From Selenomonadaceae bacterium (lineage in GTDB: Bacteria > Bacillota > Negativicutes > Selenomonadales > Selenomonadaceae), in assembly GCA_017453765.1 (NCBI GenBank), contig JAFTEG010000016.1, forward strand, positions 1 through 9,785: a stretch of DNA of 9,785 nt. The letters run 5' to 3'. The notes beneath the pieces were generated by a model, which searched no databases, had not been told where the DNA came from, and saw only the letters and a list, made by a program, of their open reading frames with translations. Positions 5,721 to 9,785 of this stretch are shown here, one piece after another (within the stretch, counting starts at the first letter, position 1; every line of letters starts with the position of its first letter). A program made the position numbers and the translations under genes.

Positions 5721-6926
5721 CTAAAAATTTAAACTCGACATATTGAAAATCGGTAACATTATTGAAAATACCAAAACTGCTACGATTAATCCTGCCGCAA
5801 GCGTGCCGTAGACTTCCGCCTTTGCCGGCAATTCGCGCAGAGTTTCATCAATTTCAAAATCCGCCATCGATTCACATTGCCGTAACATTTCTACAATTTC
5901 GCCCGTCGCCTCACCGGTAGCAATTAAGCCCAAGTACAGCGGCGAAATTTTTTTTACTCCGCGCCGTAAAACTTTTTCAAGCGTGTCGCCTTTTTCTATT
6001 GAAAGTTTTGCGTCACTTAAAACGTGTTGCATAAATAAATTTTCATTCGACAGCGCGGTTAATCTTATTGCTTCGTCCAACGTCACGCCGCTTTCAAGCA
6101 AAAAGCTCAGCCGTCCGAATAAATTTCTTAGTTCAATTTCGCGCAGAATTTTCACGTTCAATTTCATTTTGTCGACAAAAAATTTTACCGCGTCGACTTC
6201 ACGGTAAATCATCAGCGCTGAAAATATTCCGCCTAAAAATATCGCCGCGATTAAAATTAAATGCTCCGTGACGAATTTGCCGCCGTGCAGCAGTACGAAT
6301 GTTGTAAGCGGTAAATCACCGCCGCGATCTTGATAAAACGATTCAAATACCGGCAGTGTCACGTTAATCATAATGACCGCCGCAATTATCGCCGCGATAA
6401 AAACTACAACGGGGTAGTACATTGCGCCGCGAACTTTTCTGCCGGTGACGTAACTTCTTTCAAGTCGCGCAGATAGCGTTTTGGTAACTTCCTGCGTCTT
6501 GCCGCTTTGTTCCGCAATTTCAATACTTTGAATAATGTCGCCTGAAAAAATTACTTCGTGCCGCCGCAATGCGTCACTGAATTTTTCGCCGCCGCCTACC
6601 GCGTCCGCCAAGTCGCGTAAAATTTTTTCCGCCACGTGACCTCGCGAAGTTTCGGTTAAAAGTTCCAGCGCGCTGTGAAGAGTCATTGTGCCGAGCATTA
6701 CGCTTAATTCGCGAAAGAAGGTTGATACCCAGCGTTCGCCGAGTTGCAGGCGCGTTACTTGTTCAAAGATAAAATTTTTAGCGCTGAGCTTTTCCTGCCG
6801 CAAGCTGACTACCGTCACGCCTTGATACAGCAACGCCGCATAAGCCGCCGCGTAATCTTCCGCCTCCAGCGTGCCTGACTGCGCTACAGACTGCGCGTCG
6901 TAGCCTTTGTAAATAAATTTTTTCAT
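5721..6926 (-). CDS. GspF/PilC-family inner-membrane platform protein
   Basis: The 401-residue protein has the layout of the type II secretion/type IV pilus platform protein, which couples the assembly ATPase to pseudopilus or pilus growth. An N-terminal stretch (FIYKGYDAQSVAQSGTLEAED) is followed by two repeated GspF domains, about 68-190 and 270-392. Membrane segments lie at about 170-193, 222-241 and 373-394. Conserved pieces include the paired AEQSGK (138-143) and ATGEATGE (336-343). Length is normal for the family. The ATG is fixed by an in-frame TGA five codons upstream, yet no Shine-Dalgarno site is visible, which is unusual in this window. No other secretion or pilus gene is next to it: peptide genes lie upstream beyond a terminator and rsgA is 18 bases downstream. 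Whether it serves secretion, pili or competence cannot be decided here. Confidence 0.88.
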   Translation of the reverse strand: MKKFIYKGYDAQSVAQSGTLEAEDYAAAYAALLYQGVTVVSLRQEKLSAKNFIFEQVTRLQLGERWVSTFFRELSVMLGTMTLHSALELLTETSRGHVAEKILRDLADAVGGGEKFSDALRRHEVIFSGDIIQSIEIAEQSGKTQEVTKTLSARLERSYVTGRKVRGAMYYPVVVFIAAIIAAVIMINVTLPVFESFYQDRGGDLPLTTFVLLHGGKFVTEHLILIAAIFLGGIFSALMIYREVDAVKFFVDKMKLNVKILREIELRNLFGRLSFLLESGVTLDEAIRLTALSNENLFMQHVLSDAKLSIEKGDTLEKVLRRGVKKISPLYLGLIATGEATGEIVEMLRQCESMADFEIDETLRELPAKAEVYGTLAAGLIVAVLVFSIMLPIFNMSSLNF

Positions 6927-6960
6927 AGCCGCTTTATTTCACGTTCAAGTTAAAATTCCC

Positions 6961-6976
6961 TGCAAAAATTTTTGCA
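6961..6976. other. Perfect 16-base palindrome before gspF
   Basis: TGCAAAAATTTTTGCA is exactly self-complementary. It lies between the peptide-gene terminator and the gspF-like gene, 34 bases before the gspF start. It could be a regulator binding site for gspF or an extra weak hairpin of the terminator; nothing in the sequence decides between these. Confidence 0.45.
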
Positions 6977-7015
6977 ACAAAAAAACGCGGCAAGGAAATT
7001 TTCCCTATCGCGTTT
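6977..7015 (-). terminator. Terminator of the peptide-gene operon
   Basis: On the minus strand AAACGCG (7015-7009) pairs with CGCGTTT (6989-6983). An inner helix AGGGAA/TTCCTT sits above a 2-by-2 internal loop, and a run of seven T ending in TTG follows (6985-6977). This is a good rho-independent terminator for transcription coming from the two peptide genes. It separates them from the gspF-like gene, about 120 bases after the last peptide stop. Confidence 0.8.
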
Positions 7016-7084
7016 AATTGATTCATGATTTTGGTTTTATGGAGGGGGTTAATTTTATGGAGAAGGTGATTTTAAAGGGTTTAA

Positions 7085-7136
7085 TTCAGTTTAATTTTTC
7101 AGTTTAAATTTAAGGGATTATTTTTCAGTTTATCGG
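7085..7136. repeat. 13-base repeats after the second peptide gene
   Basis: Four consecutive 13-base units: 7085-7097, 7098-7110, 7111-7123 and 7124-7136. Units 1, 2 and 4 begin TTCAGTTTA; unit 3 is degenerate (TAAGGGATTATTT). They start right after the stop of the peptide gene on the minus strand. Between these and the terminator, TTTTATGGAG occurs twice (7035-7044 and 7053-7062). The 6927-7137 gap contains no open reading frame I would call. Confidence 0.55.
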
Positions 7137-7137
7137 C

Positions 7138-7482
7138 TTAGTATCCGCCGCGACCGAGTCTGCTGTAGATTTTACTCCAAACTTCATTGCGGGGTGTCTT
7201 GTCGTGATTAATGTAGTACTTATTTTTGCGATCGTCATCGAGTGAGCAACCGAGATGCAAGCCGACATCTTTACCGAGCTGTACAAAGGCGTCATTAACT
7301 TCATTCATGCTGACATCGCGGTTTTTGGGGAGATATCCCAAGTTGCGGAGGCGATCTGCGTCTTCGCGAATTTCTCTTGCAGTGCCGCCGGCAACGCCTT
7401 CAAGCTCTTCATCGCTGATAACTTCTTCAGCTTTAATTTCTTCAGCTTTAATTTCTTCGTTGATAATTTTTTCTTCAGACAT
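7138..7482 (-). CDS. Double-glycine leader peptide precursor, copy 1
   Basis: The precursor has 114 residues. Residues 1-33 form an acidic leader (11 Glu, 1 Asp) ending ISDEELEGVAGG. This fits the leader recognised by C39-peptidase ABC exporters: Ile at -12, Ser -11, Glu -8, Leu -7, Val -4, Gly -2 and Gly -1, with cleavage predicted after Gly33. The leader contains a doubled KAEEI unit from a 15-base repeat. The predicted mature part is 81 residues, charged, probably helical (RLRNLGYLPK, KYYIN, VWSKIYSRL), with one Cys (79) and a C-terminal Tyr. I do not recognise this mature domain; it is long for a bacteriocin and lacks Cys/Ser/Thr-rich core features of modified peptides. GGAG lies 9 bases before the ATG. 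No exporter or modification gene is in the window. Confidence 0.8.
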   Translation of the reverse strand: MSEEKIINEEIKAEEIKAEEVISDEELEGVAGGTAREIREDADRLRNLGYLPKNRDVSMNEVNDAFVQLGKDVGLHLGCSLDDDRKNKYYINHDKTPRNEVWSKIYSRLGRGGY

Positions 7483-7505
7483 TTGTAATTTCTCCTTTTA
7501 ACTTT

Positions 7506-7519
7506 CAAAAATATTTTTG
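7506..7519. other. Perfect 14-base palindrome between the two peptide genes
   Basis: CAAAAATATTTTTG is self-complementary and sits midway in the 66-base gap between the two peptide genes. It is AT-rich, so a hairpin would be weak. It lacks the GC stem of a terminator, and I take the two genes to be co-transcribed across it. Confidence 0.35.
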
Positions 7520-7548
7520 TTTAACTATTTTTCAATTAACGTATCGGA

Positions 7549-7890
7549 TTAGTATCTTCTGTCGAGTTTCGAGTAAATTTTCTCCCAAACTTTGTCGCGG
7601 CTTGTTCTCTTACGATTTATGTAGTAAGAGTTTTCGCTGCGCTTTTGAAGATCGGTGCCGAGTTCAAAGCCGAGATCCTGTCCGAGTTTAAACATTGCGT
7701 TATTGACTTCATCTTTGCTGACGTCGCGGTCTTTGGGAAGGTAGCCCAAGTTGCGGAGACGGTTTGCGTCGTCGCGAATTTCCCAAGCATAGCCGCCTGC
7801 AACGCCTTCAAGCTCTTCATCGCTGATAACTTCTTCAGCTTTAATTTCTTCAGCTTTAATTTCTTCGTTCACAATTTTTTCTTCAGACAT
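7549..7890 (-). CDS. Double-glycine leader peptide precursor, copy 2
   Basis: This 113-residue paralog of the next gene is the first in the pair. The leader differs by one residue in 33 (Val7 for Ile7) and by about three bases in 99. The part after GG shares about 47 of 80 positions. Shared blocks are EIR, RLRNLGYLPK, RDVS, EVN, YYIN, VW and KIYS, ending in Tyr; there is no Cys at all, so disulfide or thioether bridging is excluded for this copy. GGAG stands 9 bases before the ATG, in the same context as the other copy. The stop and following bases (TACTAA, CCGATA) are also shared, so the duplicated unit runs from the ribosome binding site past the stop. A promoter-like site lies about 70 bases upstream. 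Function of the mature part is unknown. Confidence 0.8.
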   Translation of the reverse strand: MSEEKIVNEEIKAEEIKAEEVISDEELEGVAGGYAWEIRDDANRLRNLGYLPKDRDVSKDEVNNAMFKLGQDLGFELGTDLQKRSENSYYINRKRTSRDKVWEKIYSKLDRRY

Positions 7891-7953
7891 TTTTAATTTC
7901 TCCTTTGCAATTTTACTTTACTAAATTCACTTTGTTTTCATTTTTATCTTTCT

Positions 7954-7991
7954 GCCTATTATACGCACGCTGTCAATAAATATTAATAGGC
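7954..7991 (-). promoter_or_regulatory. Promoter of the peptide genes with an overlapping inverted repeat
   Basis: On the minus strand TATAAT (7963-7958) is a consensus -10. With a 17-base spacer, TTAATA (7986-7981) is a -35 matching 4 of 6. Transcription would start near 7951, about 60 bases before the first peptide ATG. A perfect 8-base inverted repeat, GCCTATTA (7954-7961) and TAATAGGC (7984-7991), overlaps both boxes with half-sites 30 bases apart. This suits a repressor operator or a looped dimer site. A TTGACA (7976-7971) is also present but only 7 bases from the -10, too close to pair with it. Next to it, 7991-8011 is a 21-base near-palindrome of A and T runs. A promoter for the divergent hydrolase gene is not clear to me. 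Confidence 0.5.
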
Positions 7992-8062
7992 TTAAAAAAA
8001 TTTTTTTGAAGGATAAAAAATCTTAGCGCCGAATGATTCTTGCCGAAATATTTTTGTTAATT

Positions 8063-8070
8063 GGAAGGAG
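8063..8070 (+). promoter_or_regulatory. Ribosome binding site fixing a TTG start
   Basis: GGAAGGAG lies 9 bases before the TTG at 8080-8082. No ATG or GTG near this site would give a full-length hydrolase, so the TTG is well supported. Confidence 0.7.
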
Positions 8071-8079
8071 AAAATTCTC

Positions 8080-9489
8080 TTGAAAAATAATCGTTGGTAT
8101 CCGCTGTATCACGTAGCGGCGCCGGTGGGTTGGATTAACGATCCGAACGGCTTTTGCACTTATAAAGGACAGTATCATCTTTTTTATCAGTATCACCCGT
8201 ACTCCGCGCAGTGGGGACCGATGCACTGGGGTCACGTCGTTTCGTCTGATTTGGCGCATTGGAAACATTTGCCGATAGCGCTTAGACCTGACGAAAGTTA
8301 TGACAGGGACGGCTGCTTTTCCGGCAGTGCGATTGAACATGACGGCAAGCTTTATCTTATGTACACGGGCAATGTCGGCTTACCGAACGGCGGCTACCAA
8401 GACCAGGCGCTTGCAGTGAGTGACGACGGCATAAGGTTCACGAAGTACGAAGAAAATCCCATACTTCCCGCGCCTACGTCTGATTCGATTAACGGCAGTG
8501 ACTTTCGAGATCCCAAAGTTTGGAAAAAGGACGGAAAATTTTACTGCGTCATCGGTTCAAAAAATGTCGAAGGTACGCACGGACAAGTTTTGCTGTATGA
8601 ATCGGACGATTTAAAAGATTGGCGCTTTAAAAATATTTCTGCGCGCGCTGAAGGCAACGAAGGAAATATGTGGGAATGTCCAAACTTTTGCGAAGTGGAC
8701 GGGCAGGACGTTTTAATTATGTCGCCTATGGGCATTGAGCGCGAAGAAAATAAATTTGTCAACGCGGTAGACTCCGGCTACATGATTGGCAAGCTTGACT
8801 ACTACACGGGAATTTTCAATCACGGTGAATTTGACCTGCTTGACTACGGCTCGGACTTTTACGCGCCGCAAGTTACGCAGACTGAAGACGGTCGCTGTAT
8901 TATGATTGGCTGGCTTGCAATGTGGTTTGCCGATATGCCGGAGCAACAAGACGGCTGGGCAGGTACAATGACGGTGCCGCGTGAACTTCATATTCGCAAC
9001 GGCAAGCTTGTAAGCGTACCGGCAAAAGAGCTTGAAAGTTTGCGTGAAGGCTCGGTGTCGCATAAAAATTTAAATATTTCCGTGCCGACGCAACTTGACG
9101 GCGTGAAAGGCGTGACGGGTGAACTTATTGCGGAGATTGACACTGCGAAAAGTGAAAACTTCTCAATCGCCCTTCGTGCTGACGGTGACGAAAAAACTTT
9201 GTTGACGTATGATAAAGAGACGGCGACTTTTGCAATTAACCGCGAAAATTCCGGTGCAGGTCCCAAAGACGGCAGGGAAGTTGTATTGACGCCGGAAGAA
9301 ATTTTAAAGCTTAGGATTTATATTGACCGCTCGTCGATTGAAGTTTTTGTAAATGACGGCGCGGCAGTTTTGACTTCGCGCATTTATCCCGCTGAGACGT
9401 CGCAGGATATTATTTTCATTCCGAACGGCGATAAGCTGACTTTAAAGCAAGTGACTTTCTATAAACTCGGTCAAGGCATCGCGCAGTAA
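8080..9489 (+). CDS. scrB: GH32 sucrose-6-phosphate hydrolase (beta-fructofuranosidase)
   Basis: The protein has 469 residues and no signal peptide, so it acts in the cytoplasm. Family GH32 enzymes split sucrose (or sucrose-6-phosphate brought in by a PTS) into fructose and glucose(-6-phosphate). The five-blade propeller carries the three catalytic acids: nucleophile Asp21 in WINDPNG, transition-state Asp144 in FRDPK, and acid/base Glu199 in WECPNF. Other family marks are YHLFYQYHP and WGPMHWGH near the N-terminus, FSGSA, and the C-terminal beta-sandwich with RIYIDRSSIEVFVNDG. Length is normal. No sugar PTS, permease or LacI-type regulator is next to it here; ilvB follows after 83 bases. Substrate could also be a short fructan, but the intracellular form and size favour sucrose-6-phosphate. 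Confidence 0.92.
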   Translation: MKNNRWYPLYHVAAPVGWINDPNGFCTYKGQYHLFYQYHPYSAQWGPMHWGHVVSSDLAHWKHLPIALRPDESYDRDGCFSGSAIEHDGKLYLMYTGNVGLPNGGYQDQALAVSDDGIRFTKYEENPILPAPTSDSINGSDFRDPKVWKKDGKFYCVIGSKNVEGTHGQVLLYESDDLKDWRFKNISARAEGNEGNMWECPNFCEVDGQDVLIMSPMGIEREENKFVNAVDSGYMIGKLDYYTGIFNHGEFDLLDYGSDFYAPQVTQTEDGRCIMIGWLAMWFADMPEQQDGWAGTMTVPRELHIRNGKLVSVPAKELESLREGSVSHKNLNISVPTQLDGVKGVTGELIAEIDTAKSENFSIALRADGDEKTLLTYDKETATFAINRENSGAGPKDGREVVLTPEEILKLRIYIDRSSIEVFVNDGAAVLTSRIYPAETSQDIIFIPNGDKLTLKQVTFYKLGQGIAQ

Positions 9490-9490
9490 T

Positions 9491-9556
9491 AGGGAAGAGG
9501 GAAGAGAAATTCCCAGCCTATAAATTCTTAATTCTACATCCTTAATTCTTAATTCA
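9491..9556. repeat. Two heptanucleotide repeat blocks between scrB and ilvB
   Basis: Block one is AGGGAAG, AGGGAAG, AGAAATT (9491-9511). Block two is AAATTCT, TAATTCT, ACATCCT, TAATTCT, TAATTCA (9522-9556), and the next seven bases contain the ribosome binding site of ilvB. Within block one GGGAA and TTCCC could form a 5-base-pair hairpin, but no T-tract follows, so I do not call a terminator. The units share AAATTCT with the spacer before rodA. Confidence 0.75.
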
Positions 9557-9572
9557 AAAGGTGGTGTGGTCA

Positions 9573-9785
9573 ATGATAATGAGCGGTGCTAAAGCAGTAG
9601 TCGAGTGCTTAAAGGAACAGGGCGTTGATACAATCTGGGCTTACCCCGGCGGCATGATACTTCCTATGTATGACGCGCTTGTTGACGAAAAAAATATTCG
9701 CCAAATTTTGGTAACGCATGAACAAAACGCGGCGCATGCGGCGGACGGTTATGCGCGGGCGTCGGGCAAAGTCGGCGTATGTATG
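9573..9785 (+). CDS. ilvB: Acetolactate synthase large subunit, N-terminal part (cut by window edge)
   Basis: Seventy-one codons are present and the frame is open to the last base. Acetolactate synthase joins two pyruvates, or pyruvate and 2-oxobutyrate, using thiamine diphosphate, as the first common step to valine, leucine and isoleucine. The N-terminal ThDP-binding domain is clear: SGAKAVVECLKEQGVDTIW, YPGG, then MYDAL and THEQNAAHAADGYARASGKVGV, whose Glu is the conserved residue that activates the cofactor. AGGTGG at 9559-9564 is 8 bases before the ATG at 9573, which favours it over the in-frame ATG at 9579. No leader peptide or T-box is visible in the 83 bases upstream. A catabolic or related ThDP enzyme is possible but less likely from these motifs. 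Confidence 0.85.
   Translation, partial: MIMSGAKAVVECLKEQGVDTIWAYPGGMILPMYDALVDEKNIRQILVTHEQNAAHAADGYARASGKVGVCM

Noticed and set aside
7226..7501. Plus-strand frame rich in Ser and repeated ALISS
   Set aside because: It is the complement of the Glu-rich leader repeat of the peptide gene; the minus strand has the start signals and the double-glycine motif.
7958..7976. TTGACA and TATAAT on the minus strand taken together as a perfect promoter
   Set aside because: Only 7 bases separate them, too short for sigma-70 spacing; the -10 is instead paired with TTAATA at a 17-base distance.
8023..8340. Minus-strand frame of 105 codons overlapping the start of scrB
   Set aside because: It is antisense to conserved GH32 motifs, has no recognisable domain and no binding site.
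9499..9514. Hairpin after scrB as a terminator
   Set aside because: The stem is only five pairs and is not followed by a T-run; it arises from the heptad repeat.
9490..9572. T-box or attenuator before ilvB
   Set aside because: The gap is only 83 bases, mostly heptad repeats, and has no T-box motif or leader peptide.

Overview
The window (about 45% G+C by eye) reads as a chromosomal segment of an anaerobic Bacillota bacterium, probably of the class Negativicutes. The clues are a fused B12-binding-type radical SAM/DUF2344 protein close to a rodA-type gene, strong AGGAG-type ribosome binding sites, frequent TTG starts, a lone GspF-like gene and double-glycine leader peptides. The taxonomic placement is inference; no rRNA or other marker is present.

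Layout. From 6926 down to 216 there are six minus-strand genes, closely spaced and probably one transcription unit: gspF-like, rsgA, rodA, a PIN-domain toxin, its small partner, and the radical SAM/DUF2344 fusion. A hairpin at 97-120 ends the unit. Two paralogous short genes, also on the minus strand, lie upstream (7549-7890 and 7138-7482). They encode secreted-peptide precursors with an almost identical 33-residue double-glycine leader and different mature parts of about 80 residues. They have their own promoter-like region (7954-7991) and terminator (6977-7015). To the right, on the plus strand, are a GH32 sucrose-6-phosphate hydrolase (8080-9489) and the first 71 codons of an acetolactate synthase large subunit (9573-9785, cut by the window edge).

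How the genes relate. rsgA (ribosome maturation), rodA (wall elongation) and the radical SAM fusion are chromosomal housekeeping-type genes. The PIN pair in the middle is clearly more AT-rich and looks inserted. The peptide genes have no maturation enzyme or exporter inside the window, so they must rely on a C39-peptidase ABC transporter elsewhere if the leader reading is right. The GH32 enzyme supplies glucose-6-phosphate and fructose from imported sucrose phosphate; ilvB starts branched-chain amino-acid synthesis from pyruvate.

The most unusual general property is a set of short tandem repeats with 7- or 8-base periods. They occur between genes and also in frame inside two conserved proteins, the radical SAM fusion and RsgA, always in what should be a linker or loop. 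The same 8-base unit is used in both proteins, in opposite orientation relative to the coding strand.
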